Shown here in pieces: positions 1-8,302 of a DNA stretch of 17,740 nucleotides. Each line of letters opens with the position of its first letter. The stretch's first letter is position 1. The notes under the pieces were generated by a model. The model searched no databases. It had not been told where the DNA came from and was given only the letters and a program-made list of their open reading frames with translations. A program made the translations under genes and the position numbers. The stretch is from Acidobacteriota bacterium. GTDB taxonomy: Bacteria; Acidobacteriota; Blastocatellia; Pyrinomonadales; Pyrinomonadaceae. The stretch is taken from positions 1-17,740 of the forward strand of contig JAEZJR010000201.1 of the NCBI GenBank assembly GCA_023415725.1. Direction: 5' to 3'.

Positions 1-29
1 TCGGTGGTCTATGCGATTAGCCTGTCGAT

Positions 30-755
30 ATGATCTATCACGTGCTGCCGGGCGACGCTCAGGTCGAGGAGTTTCGCAAGACTGGAATTGAGGGCCAGTT
101 GATAGTATTCCGCGAAGCGCTCATTACAGGCCCGATCGACGAGGCGAACCCCGATGAGTTCTGGGACCGCCGGGCACGTTTCATCCTGTCCGAATACGGC
201 GAAGACGAGATCGAATACCAGGAAAAGGTCGCCGACGAACTGCTGCGTCTTGAAGATGCGGGCGCGGATGACGAAGTGAACCTCTGGTTCGAGTTCGAGC
301 TTTTCTGCAGCGTGAATTACTGGTTCTGCCTTGACCAGATCAAAGATTCCGGTGCCGTGATCTATCGTGTAGCTCCCGTTGATGCGTCGCCCGATAACGT
401 TTGGGAGGGCTTCGGCCAGCATAGAGCCGACGATCTTAGATCTTGTTTCGATTCGCGAGTCAGGCTGAGCGTTGATGATATAGAAACGGGCTCTAGTCTT
501 TGGAAGGCCTTCCGGAACCGCGACACGCCTAGGCTGAAACAATTTAGTGAGTACCGTTCTCCCGCGTTCCCATTCCTCAAAGAGGTCTGCGAGGCGGCTG
601 CTGATCTCGAGGTCCGGCCAGCCGAGATCATTCGCGAGATCGTAGGTTCTGGCAAACGCGGGATCGAAGACGTCTTCCCCGAATTTCGGTCTCGAGCCGG
701 TGTCTACGGTTTCGGTGACCTGCAGGTAGAAAAGCTGATCGAGCGCGTCACTTAG
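30..755 (+). CDS. DUF1835 domain-containing protein
   Basis: A 241-residue soluble, acidic protein. The N-terminal half looks like the DUF1835 family: an opening IYHVLPGDAQVEEFRKTGI, the segment VFREALITGPI, and a later NLWFEFELFCSVNYWF segment are the typical family landmarks (residues about 1-110). The C-terminal half is less recognisable and may be the helical part that follows DUF1835 in many members. The molecular role of the family is not known to me, and no catalytic motif is evident. The ATG at 30 is used because the conserved family start follows it directly; I see no good Shine-Dalgarno before it. It is convergent with the CorA gene and overlaps its 3' end by 8 bases, so there is no room for a terminator between them. 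Confidence 0.8.
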   Translation: MIYHVLPGDAQVEEFRKTGIEGQLIVFREALITGPIDEANPDEFWDRRARFILSEYGEDEIEYQEKVADELLRLEDAGADDEVNLWFEFELFCSVNYWFCLDQIKDSGAVIYRVAPVDASPDNVWEGFGQHRADDLRSCFDSRVRLSVDDIETGSSLWKAFRNRDTPRLKQFSEYRSPAFPFLKEVCEAAADLEVRPAEIIREIVGSGKRGIEDVFPEFRSRAGVYGFGDLQVEKLIERVT

Positions 756-1791
756 GTGCGTCGTCGAATCTCTCGGCCGAAGGACCCGGATCCTCTCGCT
801 GAAATATCCAGCCCCGCCTCCAAAAATAGAAAAGCAGGATGATCGTCAATGCTGCCATGCCCGCGAGCGTGAGGAAATACCCGTTTCGCGTCTTCAGCTC
901 CGGCATGTAATCGAAGTTCATCCCGTAGATCCCCGCAATAAGGGTCAAAGGCAGAAGTATCGCCGACAAGACCGCCAGGGTCTTCATCACATCGTTCGTG
1001 CGATTCGCCAAGACGGAGAAGTGGATGTCGAACAGACCGCTGACGAGGTCTCGATAGCCTTCCGAAAGGTCGGAGATCCGGAGTAAGTGGTCGTGCACGT
1101 CTCGGTAGAAGGGAAGCACGGGCTCAGGGATCTGCGGGAATTCGCCGTGTGATATGCGGTAGAGCACCTCCAGCTGCCTCGCCGATATCCTACGCAACCT
1201 CGCGACGCTCCGCCGGAGGTCCATGATCTCGCTGAGGATCGCGTTGTTGCTCTTGGTCATATCGAGAGCGCGATCCTCGAGCTTATTGATCGCCTCGTCG
1301 AATTCATCCACGATCGGCATGTAATTGTCGACCACGTTGTCGAGTATCTGATGAAGCAGGTAGGCGGCACCGCGTCTGCACGCGAAGGTGCTTGCCCTTA
1401 TCTGCTGCTTTACTACCTTAATGCTCCGAAACCGCTGGTCGTGAAACGTGACGACGTAGTTGGGGCCCAGATAACCGTCGAGCTCTTTGGTCGCGAAATT
1501 GGCCGGCCCGGTTTCGCCAGGTTTTATCCCGTGAACTATGAAGTAGATATATTCCGGAAACGCCTCGATCTTCGGAGCGTTTCTCGTCTCGATGCAGTCT
1601 TCTACGGTCAGGTGATGGAAGCCGAAGATATCGAGCAATACCCGCTTCGCCTCTTCGATCTGCTCCGGCGACTCGCCGAGCAGATCTACCCAGACAACGT
1701 TCCCCTGGTCCTCGAGAAGGGCCGGAAGTTCCTTTGCCGTGAATCCCTCTTCGACGCGATCGCTGCCATTTCTGTAAACGAAGATCTCCAT
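748..1791 (-). CDS. corA: CorA family magnesium/cobalt transporter
   Basis: A 347-residue protein with the full CorA plan: an alpha/beta cytoplasmic N-terminal domain, a long helical stalk (about 130-270), then two membrane helices near the C-terminus (about 272-290 and 303-323). The signature YGMN lies at the end of the first membrane helix (GMN at about 290-292), followed by the short outer loop FDYMPEL. CorA proteins form pentameric Mg2+ channels in the inner membrane, and the length fits the family. The reading frame is open upstream to 1908, but the extra 39 residues are Arg/Ser-rich and unlike CorA. I therefore start at the internal ATG (MEIFVYRNG), where family similarity begins; its Shine-Dalgarno is poor. 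No operon partner is visible on this strand. Confidence 0.93.
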   Translation of the reverse strand: MEIFVYRNGSDRVEEGFTAKELPALLEDQGNVVWVDLLGESPEQIEEAKRVLLDIFGFHHLTVEDCIETRNAPKIEAFPEYIYFIVHGIKPGETGPANFATKELDGYLGPNYVVTFHDQRFRSIKVVKQQIRASTFACRRGAAYLLHQILDNVVDNYMPIVDEFDEAINKLEDRALDMTKSNNAILSEIMDLRRSVARLRRISARQLEVLYRISHGEFPQIPEPVLPFYRDVHDHLLRISDLSEGYRDLVSGLFDIHFSVLANRTNDVMKTLAVLSAILLPLTLIAGIYGMNFDYMPELKTRNGYFLTLAGMAALTIILLFYFWRRGWIFQREDPGPSAERFDDAPK

Positions 1792-1984
1792 GTGTAGGCC
1801 AGACGAGAATATACACGAATCTGCGGACCGTCGCACACGTGCGGCCATCCATGCCCGCCGTCGACGAATTAATCCGCTGGTCCTATGTTGTGTAGCCTGA
1901 ACGACCATTGCTGTCCACCTACTTTGCTTGACTGGATATGGGCCGCCGAATGCGGCTCGAAGTAAACCGAAGGAGAACTTGAAA

Positions 1985-2203
1985 ATGGCAGCGAAGACAG
2001 GAAAACAGGGAAGCGTAGCGACAGGTGCCGAGAAGGCTGGTGGTCATACGGGGAACAAAAAATCCGCCACCGATGTAAACCCCGGCTCAAAAAAGACGGG
2101 CGGGAAAAGCATGACCGGTGAACATACCGGCAGCCAGACCGGCGGTCAAACGGGAAGCCGCAGCCCCGGCCAAGCAGGTAAGAGCGGCGGGGGTGGCAGA
2201 TAA
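1985..2203 (+). CDS. Small Gly/Lys/Thr-rich hydrophilic protein, possibly stress-related
   Basis: A 72-residue, low-complexity basic protein made almost entirely of Gly, Ser, Thr, Lys and Gln, with short repeated units such as GSQTGGQTGS and KKTGGKS. It has no hydrophobic core, so it should be intrinsically disordered. The ATG at 1985 is chosen over the upstream in-frame ATG at 1928 because AAGGAG sits at the right distance before it. The composition recalls the KGG-type stress-induced proteins, but I do not see clean copies of that repeat, so the link is only suggestive. It ends at a hairpin terminator shared with the convergent small acidic gene. Function unknown. Confidence 0.7.
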   Translation: MAAKTGKQGSVATGAEKAGGHTGNKKSATDVNPGSKKTGGKSMTGEHTGSQTGGQTGSRSPGQAGKSGGGGR

Positions 2204-2231
2204 TTGTCTTCCTAATTTGATGATAGAAAAT

Positions 2232-2260
2232 GGCCCGTCATTTTAGGATGCGGGCCTTTT
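2232..2260 (+). terminator. Rho-independent terminator shared by two convergent small genes
   Basis: GGCCCG-T-CAT pairs with ATG-CGGGCC around a short loop (one bulged T), followed by TTTT on the plus strand. The opposite strand has ATTTTCTAT after the stem, so it may stop both the gene ending at 2203 and the one ending at 2267. Confidence 0.75.
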
Positions 2261-2266
2261 CGGTCT

Positions 2267-2509
2267 CTAGAATCTCGAATCCGAACCTTCGTCGCCCTCT
2301 GTGGCCCGCCCGATATTGTCGCCGGAGGGGTTTCTGACCGAAGCGTCCTTGTCGCCGACGGGTTCGTCCTCGACGCTTCCGGTATCCAATGTGTCGGGGT
2401 CTTCCGGATGGGTTTCTGCGAACGAATCACGCTCGTTATTCGTCGTCGAACCCAATTCAGTCTCCTGCTCCCCCGTCCCGCCATGTTGACTCTGTTTTTG
2501 TTGCTGCAT
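2267..2509 (-). CDS. Small acidic hydrophilic protein of unknown function
   Basis: An 80-residue protein rich in Asp, Glu, Gly, Ser, Thr and Asn, with a Gln-rich start (MQQQKQSQ) and no hydrophobic stretch, so very probably disordered. A near-perfect Shine-Dalgarno, AAGGAGGA, lies a few bases before the ATG, which makes this frame much more convincing than the longer overlapping frame on the same strand (2212-2589). I do not recognise a family. It is divergent from the ABC transporter operon at 2651 and convergent with the small basic protein at 1985. The opposite charge of the two neighbours is noticeable, but I cannot say they interact. Confidence 0.72.
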   Translation of the reverse strand: MQQQKQSQHGGTGEQETELGSTTNNERDSFAETHPEDPDTLDTGSVEDEPVGDKDASVRNPSGDNIGRATEGDEGSDSRF

Positions 2510-2650
2510 CTTCCATCCTCCTTTTGATCGTTATTTGACGAACATTGTCGTCTGGCTAAGCCCCGAATGTTGTATTCCAAACGACCCAAAAGCTTGGCCA
2601 GGTGACGCTGAATTGCAATTACACACGCGGACGGCCAAAATATCGGCTGG

Positions 2651-3574
2651 ATGCCCGATTCCCAAAATCAAACCGATGTTTCGCTCCGGGTCTCGCACGT
2701 GACCAAGCGGTTCGGAGAATTCACCGCCGTTGACGATCTTTCATTCGACGTCAGGGCGGGGCGTGTCTTCGGGTTCCTCGGACCGAACGGAGCGGGGAAG
2801 ACCACCACGATCCGGATGATCGTCGGTATCACTGTTCCTGACGAGGGGACCGTCGAACTCTTCGGCGAGCGCGTTTCGCCGCACCTTCAGAACCGCATCG
2901 GCTATTTGCCGGAGGAACGCGGGCTTTACAAAAAGATGAAGGTGGTCGATCAGCTAAAGTACTTCGCTGCTCTGAAGGGCATCCCCGGCGGGGAGGCGGA
3001 TAAACGGATCGATTTCTGGCTCGAACGCATGGGCCTCTCGGAATGGAAACGGAAGAAGACCACCGACCTTTCCAAGGGGATGCAGCAGAAGATCCAGTTC
3101 ATTTCGACGGTGCTGCATGATCCGGACCTGCTCATCCTCGACGAACCGTTCTCGGGCCTCGATCCGGTCAATGTCGAGTTCATGATCGACGTGCTTTCGG
3201 AGTTCCGGAAGCAGAGCAAAACGGTGATCTTCTCGACACACCTGATGGAAACGGCCGAACGCCTCTGCCACGACATCATCCTGATCAACAAGTCGCGCAA
3301 GGTTGTCGGCGGCAGCCTGCGCGAGGTCAAGGAAAGCTACGGCACGAACCTTATCGCTTTCCGCGGTACGAACGCCGACCGGGTGCTCGCCGATACATCG
3401 CTGGTCGAAAAGGTCGTCACCCACGCCGATGAACAGGAACTCCACCTGGCGGAAGGGATCGACACTCAGCAGGTCCTGAGGGCTTTGATCGAGTCGGGGG
3501 CGAGCATCTCGAAATTCGAACTCACCGAGCCGAGCTTGAACGACATATTCATCGAGAAGGTTGGTGGTTTATAA
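2651..3574 (+). CDS. ABC transporter ATP-binding protein, NatA-like
   Basis: A 307-residue ATPase with all nucleotide-binding motifs: Walker A GPNGAGKTT (44-52), a YLPEERGLY segment with Glu where many ABC proteins have the Q-loop Gln (about 85-93, usual in the NatA-type subfamily), signature LSKGMQQ (140-146), Walker B LLILDEP (160-166) and H-loop STH (195-197). The C-terminal 80 residues match the DUF4162-type extension found on NatA-like exporters. It should sit on the inner face of the membrane and power the permease that begins on the base after its stop codon (TAAATG). The substrate is unknown: NatAB exports Na+, but relatives handle drugs, peptides or envelope material. No strong Shine-Dalgarno precedes the ATG. 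Confidence 0.93.
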   Translation: MPDSQNQTDVSLRVSHVTKRFGEFTAVDDLSFDVRAGRVFGFLGPNGAGKTTTIRMIVGITVPDEGTVELFGERVSPHLQNRIGYLPEERGLYKKMKVVDQLKYFAALKGIPGGEADKRIDFWLERMGLSEWKRKKTTDLSKGMQQKIQFISTVLHDPDLLILDEPFSGLDPVNVEFMIDVLSEFRKQSKTVIFSTHLMETAERLCHDIILINKSRKVVGGSLREVKESYGTNLIAFRGTNADRVLADTSLVEKVVTHADEQELHLAEGIDTQQVLRALIESGASISKFELTEPSLNDIFIEKVGGL

Positions 3575-4927
3575 ATGCAGAAATTCCTCGCGGTCGTAAA
3601 GCACGAATACAAAAAGGTGGTGCTGAAGTGGTCATTCGTGATCGGCACCCTTCTGCTGCCTTTTCTGGCGGCGTGTTTCGCGGTCGTCCCGATGGTCATC
3701 TTTTCGATAAAGGGTGAACCGTCGCGAATCGCGGTGGTAGATCCGTCGGATATGATCTTGCCGCGGCTTGAGCAGAACCTTTCCGTTGACCGCATGATGG
3801 CTAGGGCAAGGCAGGCGGCGAAGGATTCGATGACGCAGATCGACGCCTCACAGGAAGAGCGGATGCGCAGCAGCGCTTCGCAATTCCTGCAGGAGTTCCA
3901 ACTGATTCCGTACGATGGCGAGGGCCGGTCCGCAGAGGAGGTGCGCGCGGAACTGATCGGCGAGATCAATCGTGGTGAGATCAACGCTTACCTGATCGTG
4001 CCGGAGAATTTTTCGGCCCCGGACGCGCGGTTCGAGTTTCGTTCGCGTAAGGGTGGCGATTTTGTCGCGAACGATACTTTCCGCGATGCCTTGAATAACG
4101 CGGTCCGATCGCAACGCCTCGCCGAGGCGAACATCAGCGAGGAACGGCTTTCCGAGTTAAGTGCTCCCGTCAACCTCGACGCCAAAGGCATCGACGACAG
4201 CGGGGCGGAGAAGGATACGGATGGGGTCTTCATCGCGTCGTTTGTGATCGGACTGATGATCTACATCACGCTGGCGATCTACGGGCAGCAGATACTGGGT
4301 GCCGTTGTTGAAGAGAAGGAAACACGAATTGCGGAGATCCTGTTTTCGTCGGCCACGCCCTTCCAGTTGATGATGGGCAAATTGGTCGGCGTCGGGCTTG
4401 CGGGGTTGACGCAACTTACGATCTGGGTGGGGACGGCCGCCGCGTTCTTGGGTTTCATCGCATTGCAGGCGGACTTCCGGTCGTTGCTGGAATCCGTGCC
4501 GACGATATCGCCTGTGATGGTGCTGTACTTCCTCGTGTTCTTCCTGCTCGGATTCTTCATTTACGCGTCGATCTTCGCACTGATCGGGTCGATGGTGACA
4601 AGCGTGCAGGAGGGCGGCCAGTTCGCATTTCCACCGGTGATGATAATGCTGATCGCGTTCTACTTCTGTTTTGCCGTGATACGCGACCCCAACTCAACGC
4701 TCTCTTTTTGGGTGACCATCGCGCCGTTCATGGCCCCGATCACGATGCCGGTGAGGATACTTGCGGAGATGCCTCCGTTCTGGCAGATATTGTTGTCATT
4801 CGCGGTCAACGCTTTGGCGATCGCCGCCCTGGTTTGGATCACGGGTCGCGTTTACCGCGTAGGAATGCTGATGTACGGCAAGCGAGCGACCATCCCCGAA
4901 GTCTGGAAATGGGTCAGGCAGGCTTAA
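3575..4927 (+). CDS. ABC-2 type permease, NatB-like
   Basis: A 450-residue membrane protein. One N-terminal helix (about 20-46) is followed by a large predicted extracytoplasmic domain (about 47-215), then five or six membrane helices (about 218-240, 270-298, 312-340, 348-369, 378-397 and 404-424). The segment VEEKETRIAEILFSSATP (245-262), leading to MMGKL, is typical of the NatB/ABC2_membrane_3 family just inside the second helix. It follows the ATPase with zero spacing, so the two are surely co-translated and form one exporter. The substrate cannot be told from sequence. The next gene starts 4 bases after its stop. Confidence 0.92.
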   Translation: MQKFLAVVKHEYKKVVLKWSFVIGTLLLPFLAACFAVVPMVIFSIKGEPSRIAVVDPSDMILPRLEQNLSVDRMMARARQAAKDSMTQIDASQEERMRSSASQFLQEFQLIPYDGEGRSAEEVRAELIGEINRGEINAYLIVPENFSAPDARFEFRSRKGGDFVANDTFRDALNNAVRSQRLAEANISEERLSELSAPVNLDAKGIDDSGAEKDTDGVFIASFVIGLMIYITLAIYGQQILGAVVEEKETRIAEILFSSATPFQLMMGKLVGVGLAGLTQLTIWVGTAAAFLGFIALQADFRSLLESVPTISPVMVLYFLVFFLLGFFIYASIFALIGSMVTSVQEGGQFAFPPVMIMLIAFYFCFAVIRDPNSTLSFWVTIAPFMAPITMPVRILAEMPPFWQILLSFAVNALAIAALVWITGRVYRVGMLMYGKRATIPEVWKWVRQA

Positions 4928-4931
4928 CCGG

Positions 4932-5330
4932 ATGATAGAGGCGATCTTTGAATTGATATTCAGTTTTGTCGGGGAGTTCATTCTCGAGCTTGTGCTCGAG
5001 TCGCTGGTCGAATTGGGCTTTCACGGGACTGCCGAACGAATCTCCAGTAAGGCAAAGAGCCGGCTATTCTTGGGCGGCGCTTATGCGGTCTTTGGCGGCG
5101 TGCTTGGAGCTGTGAGCCTCTTCATCTTCCCGAAAATAGAGTTCACAAGCGGAGTTTTGTTGGGGCTTTATTTTCTGGTATCACCGATCTTGGCGGGATT
5201 TTCGCTTTCTTTTGTTAGTTATCTGATCAATCAAGGAATCCGTCCAGTTCGATTATTCGAATTGGATAAATTCTTCTTCGGAGTATTTTTCGCGGTAGCT
5301 TACGCACTCGCCCGCGTGATGTTCGGATGA
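4932..5330 (+). CDS. Small multi-pass membrane protein of unknown function
   Basis: A 132-residue, strongly hydrophobic protein. An amphipathic acidic N-terminus (MIEAIFELIFSFVGEFILEL) leads into about three membrane helices (about 45-66, 72-97 and 112-131), with a basic loop (ISSKAKSRL) before the first. I do not recognise a named family. It starts 4 bases after the permease stop, and its TGA overlaps the CYTH gene's ATG (ATGA), so it lies inside the operon. Accessory subunit or bystander are equally possible. Confidence 0.75.
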   Translation: MIEAIFELIFSFVGEFILELVLESLVELGFHGTAERISSKAKSRLFLGGAYAVFGGVLGAVSLFIFPKIEFTSGVLLGLYFLVSPILAGFSLSFVSYLINQGIRPVRLFELDKFFFGVFFAVAYALARVMFG

Positions 5331-5890
5331 GCATAGAAACTGAAAAGAAGTACCGGCTCGAGGCTGATAGAAAAAGCGCGGTTGTCGACGCCCTCAAAGA
5401 GGTTGGGGCGGAATACATCGGCCGAGGTCTCGAAGAGAACGTGATCTACACGAGCGACATGCTCAAACAAAACGGCGGGGTCATTCGGCTCCGATACGTC
5501 GGCGGACGCACGTTGCTTACTTATAAGCGTCGCGTCGCTCAACGCTCCGATGTCAAGGAACAGATCGAGCACGAAACCGAAGTGGCCGACGCCGAATCGA
5601 TCCGTGAGATCCTTGAGGAATTGAAGATCCGGCCCTCTCTCGTCTACGAAAAATATCGAGATACCTGGAAGCTTCGGTCTGTCGAAGTGGTTTTGGACGA
5701 ACTTCCGTTCGGCTCTTTCATGGAGATCGAGGGGACCGTTACGGGCATCAGGGAAGCGGAGATCCTACTCGGAATCGAGGACCTTGAAACGGTTCATGAG
5801 ACCTATCCGAGAATGACCGCGCGCTTGGGGACGCGAATCGACGATCGGGTCGAGGCACGCTTCGATGACCATCCTGACGTCGCTCAATGA
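5327..5890 (+). CDS. CYTH domain protein, class IV adenylate cyclase / thiamine-triphosphatase-like
   Basis: A 187-residue protein. The N-terminal E4-x-E6-x-K8 (IETEKKYRL) is the ExExK metal/triphosphate-binding signature of the CYTH superfamily. It is followed by other tunnel-strand motifs: VIRLRYV (about 52-58), LLTYKRR (about 63-69), YEKYRDTW (about 107-114) and VVLDELPFGSFMEIEG (about 120-135). CYTH enzymes act on triphosphate substrates: CyaB makes cAMP, while relatives hydrolyse inorganic triphosphate or thiamine triphosphate. The sequence alone does not choose, although the layout is closest to CyaB-like single-domain members. It overlaps the preceding gene by 4 bases, so translation is probably coupled. 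The tie to an ABC exporter is unexplained. Confidence 0.88.
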   Translation: MSIETEKKYRLEADRKSAVVDALKEVGAEYIGRGLEENVIYTSDMLKQNGGVIRLRYVGGRTLLTYKRRVAQRSDVKEQIEHETEVADAESIREILEELKIRPSLVYEKYRDTWKLRSVEVVLDELPFGSFMEIEGTVTGIREAEILLGIEDLETVHETYPRMTARLGTRIDDRVEARFDDHPDVAQ

Positions 5891-5896
5891 TTGAGC
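5882..5896. other. 15-bp palindrome at the junction of two convergent genes
   Basis: GCTCAAT-G-ATTGAGC spans the CYTH stop codon and fills the 6-base gap to the histidine kinase stop. It has no T-tract, so it is at most a weak hairpin in either transcript. Confidence 0.4.
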
Positions 5897-7918
5897 CTAG
5901 GCAGTCACGGGTTCGAGTGGCAATTCAGGAGCACTCCCCGACTCCTTCAGCGCGAGTATTTGGTCAACGATAAGATCTGGCTCGAAGGGCTTAGTCAGGT
6001 AACGCTGGAAGCCTGATTCGAACGCTCTCTGGCGGCTCTCCGCGGAAGCGAAAGCGCTGAGGGCGAGAGCCGGGACACTGCCTCCCTTTTCCGGGGGAAG
6101 TTCGCGGATCCGGCTGACGAGTGAATAACCGTCCTCCTCGGGCATCGCGAGGTCTGAAACGATCACATCGGGAAGCCCGTTGTTGGTTTCCGAAAGAGCG
6201 GTCATAGCCGCCCGGGCCGAGTCCACCGCTTGAACTGCTGCACCATTCTGTTCAAGGAACAGTTGGAGGACCTCTCGGGAATCCGGGTCATCTTCAACAA
6301 CGAGCACGTTGACACCAGCCAAAGTTCGTTTCTCGGACCGATTCTCAGGTTTTTCCTCGGTGCTCACCTCCTGCAGTGCTTCCGAATCGCTCAACGGCAA
6401 CGTCACGATAAATCGCGAACCTTTTCCGATGCCCTCGCTCTCAGCCCGTACCGTGCCGCCGTGTTTGCCGACGAGGATGTTCACGATCGAAAGCCCCAGG
6501 CCTAGCCCGCCGCTTCGTCGCGAATGTTCTCCGGTGCCTTGGGCGAATTGCTTGAAAATGTTCGGAAGAGCCTTCGGATCGATCCCGTGGCCATTGTCGG
6601 AAACGATGACCTTGACGGAGTTGGATGATGCTGCGACCTTGACCCCGACCTCGCCGTCCGGAGGGGTGAATTTGATCGCATTCGACAACAAATTTGCGAA
6701 GATCTGCTGGAGGCGGCCCGAATCCGCGAGGATCATCACCCGGTCCTCGTCGGACTCGAATGTGTAGTGCAGTTGTTGCGATTCCGCCATCGGCTTTTGG
6801 GCCTCGAAGGATGATCGCACGACGTCCACCAGATTCAACTGGCGATATTCAAGCCTTAGTTTCCCAGAAGCGACCCGGGCCGAGTCTACGAGGTCGTTTA
6901 TCAACTTCGATTGGACCTGGGCGCTCTTTTCGATCGTCTCCAGGGCTTTTTGTCGAGTTTCATCATTAACCTCTCTGGTCAGGAGGATCTTAGACCAACC
7001 GAGGATCGCATTCAGCGGCGAGCGGAGTTCGTGCGAAACGAAGGCAAGGAAGAAGTCCTTCGCCCTGTTGGCAACCTCCGAATCATCGCGGGCCTTCTTT
7101 TCCAACTCGTAAACCCGTTCGAGTTCCGCCGCAGCCTCTTTTTCCTCAGTGATCTTCCTAACGACCCCTACCATTTTCTTGGGCGAGCCGTTTTCGTCCA
7201 GGAATGACCTCCCTTTAGCTGATATCCATTCGACCGAACCGTCGGAATAAACGATGCGGAATTCCTCTTCATACCGGGTGCCCCGTTGCCGTGTTTCTTC
7301 GAAGAACTCCTCGACGAATTCGCGGTCGTCAGGGTGGACCGCCGCTATGAACCTTTCATAGGTGAGTTCCTCATACGCCGATAGCTCGAACAGTTCATTA
7401 CATCGGGAAGTCGAGTACATTCGGTTGTCCGGTTCGCTCCAAAACCAAAGGCCGATATCAGCGTTCTCCGCGGCAAGAAGAAGTTGATCGCTCTCGGATA
7501 TGGGATGTTTCGGCGAACTCGCGGCGAATGCACGATTTCCACAGAAAAAGATCAAGGGCCGTTCGCCAGCGGGAGCCACCGAGTGAAAACGCAGGTCGAC
7601 CGCAAGCCTCTCGTCGGCGCTCATCCGAAAATCGACGATGATGCGTTCCGAAGAACCGTTCGAAGCGTTCTTGATAGCTCGGTCCACGAGCTTTGGTGTA
7701 TTTTCGGCGGACTGCCAGAAGACCGTGTCGGGGAAGGGTTGCCCGACCAGCATCTGCGGGTCGGCCGAAGTTCTGTCGAAGATATTTCCCCGAAGCTCGA
7801 TGATGTTTCCGGCCCCGTCAAGAAACCCGAAAAGGTCGAATATGTTCTCGAAGGCCTGGTACGACGAGCCGAACAATACGGAAGGATCGTAAGGAATAGC
7901 CGTTGAGGAGTTTGCCAT
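5897..7918 (-). CDS. Hybrid sensor histidine kinase (PAS-PAS-HisKA-HATPase-REC)
   Basis: A 673-residue cytoplasmic sensor kinase without membrane helices. Domains in order: a degenerate PAS-like region (about 20-125); a PAS/PAC domain (about 145-258, with the PAC part VYSDGSVEWISAKGRSF and VGVVRKITEEK); a short coiled coil (260-285); HisKA with phospho-acceptor His296 in SHELRSPLNA; HATPase with N-box NLLSNAIKF (409-417), G1 DNGHGID (441-447) and GGLGLGLSI (470-478); and a C-terminal receiver with acidic pair D543/D544, phospho-acceptor D589 and K643. There is no output domain, so the receiver probably tunes the kinase or passes phosphate on. The NtrC-type regulator transcribed divergently is the obvious candidate partner. 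The signal is unknown; a soluble PAS sensor suggests an internal or redox cue. Confidence 0.93.
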   Translation of the reverse strand: MANSSTAIPYDPSVLFGSSYQAFENIFDLFGFLDGAGNIIELRGNIFDRTSADPQMLVGQPFPDTVFWQSAENTPKLVDRAIKNASNGSSERIIVDFRMSADERLAVDLRFHSVAPAGERPLIFFCGNRAFAASSPKHPISESDQLLLAAENADIGLWFWSEPDNRMYSTSRCNELFELSAYEELTYERFIAAVHPDDREFVEEFFEETRQRGTRYEEEFRIVYSDGSVEWISAKGRSFLDENGSPKKMVGVVRKITEEKEAAAELERVYELEKKARDDSEVANRAKDFFLAFVSHELRSPLNAILGWSKILLTREVNDETRQKALETIEKSAQVQSKLINDLVDSARVASGKLRLEYRQLNLVDVVRSSFEAQKPMAESQQLHYTFESDEDRVMILADSGRLQQIFANLLSNAIKFTPPDGEVGVKVAASSNSVKVIVSDNGHGIDPKALPNIFKQFAQGTGEHSRRSGGLGLGLSIVNILVGKHGGTVRAESEGIGKGSRFIVTLPLSDSEALQEVSTEEKPENRSEKRTLAGVNVLVVEDDPDSREVLQLFLEQNGAAVQAVDSARAAMTALSETNNGLPDVIVSDLAMPEEDGYSLVSRIRELPPEKGGSVPALALSAFASAESRQRAFESGFQRYLTKPFEPDLIVDQILALKESGSAPELPLEPVTA

Positions 7919-8147
7919 AGAAGCGTGATCCGTTCGAACCGGTTCGTGGGCTGGTCTACTACGATCGGGTACAAGATCGAGTCCCGGTATTCGATTCTAG
8001 CATCTGGATCAATGATGTTTAGTATGCGGCGGTTATATCTTGATTTTTCGGGGGTTAGATAAAATTGCACGAGAGCCGCCTAAGCCATTTATATTGTTCA
8101 ACTTATTCGGAATATGAACGTCGCATAGATTACATATCTGTATCGAA

Positions 8148-8260
8148 ATATTACGGATAATTGGTAGAGAAACCGGCTGAGCGCGTGGGTTCTAGCATCA
8201 AACGTAAGTGTACGGATATATTACGGAGACCGGAGAATCAAATATCCCGACAACCCGTAA
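8148..8260. promoter_or_regulatory. Candidate upstream activator sites (TTACGG elements)
   Basis: ATATTACGGA recurs exactly at 8148-8157 and 8218-8227, 70 bases apart. An inverted CCGTAA is at 8255-8260 and a partial TACGGATA at 8211-8218. They lie about 30-140 bases upstream of the -24/-12 promoter at 8288, where enhancer sites for NtrC-type activators often sit. The binding protein is not known. Confidence 0.45.
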
Positions 8261-8287
8261 ATTTAATAATTGTCGAATAAGAGATAA

Positions 8288-8302
8288 CGGCATAATTTTT
8301 GC
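8288..8302 (+). promoter_or_regulatory. Sigma-54 (-24/-12) promoter candidate for the NtrC-type regulator
   Basis: CGGCATAATTTTTGC matches the consensus TGGCAC-N5-TTGC at the invariant GG and GC with the required 10 bases between them, plus C, A and TT. The predicted transcript starts near 8314, leaving a leader of roughly 110-130 bases. A sigma-54 promoter before a sigma-54 activator gene suggests autoregulation. Confidence 0.6.

Noticed and set aside
1792..1908. N-terminal extension of CorA to 1908
   Set aside because: Arg/Ser-rich and unlike the family; the conserved part starts at the ATG at 1791.
2585..2605. Minus-strand TGGCCAAGCTTTTGGG as a sigma-54 promoter for the small acidic gene
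   Set aside because: The invariant GC of the -12 element is GG here.
8067..8080. Minus-strand GG-N10-GC as a sigma-54 promoter for the hybrid kinase
   Set aside because: Spacing fits, but the flanking consensus bases (-24 A/C and the -12 TT) are mostly wrong; too weak to list.
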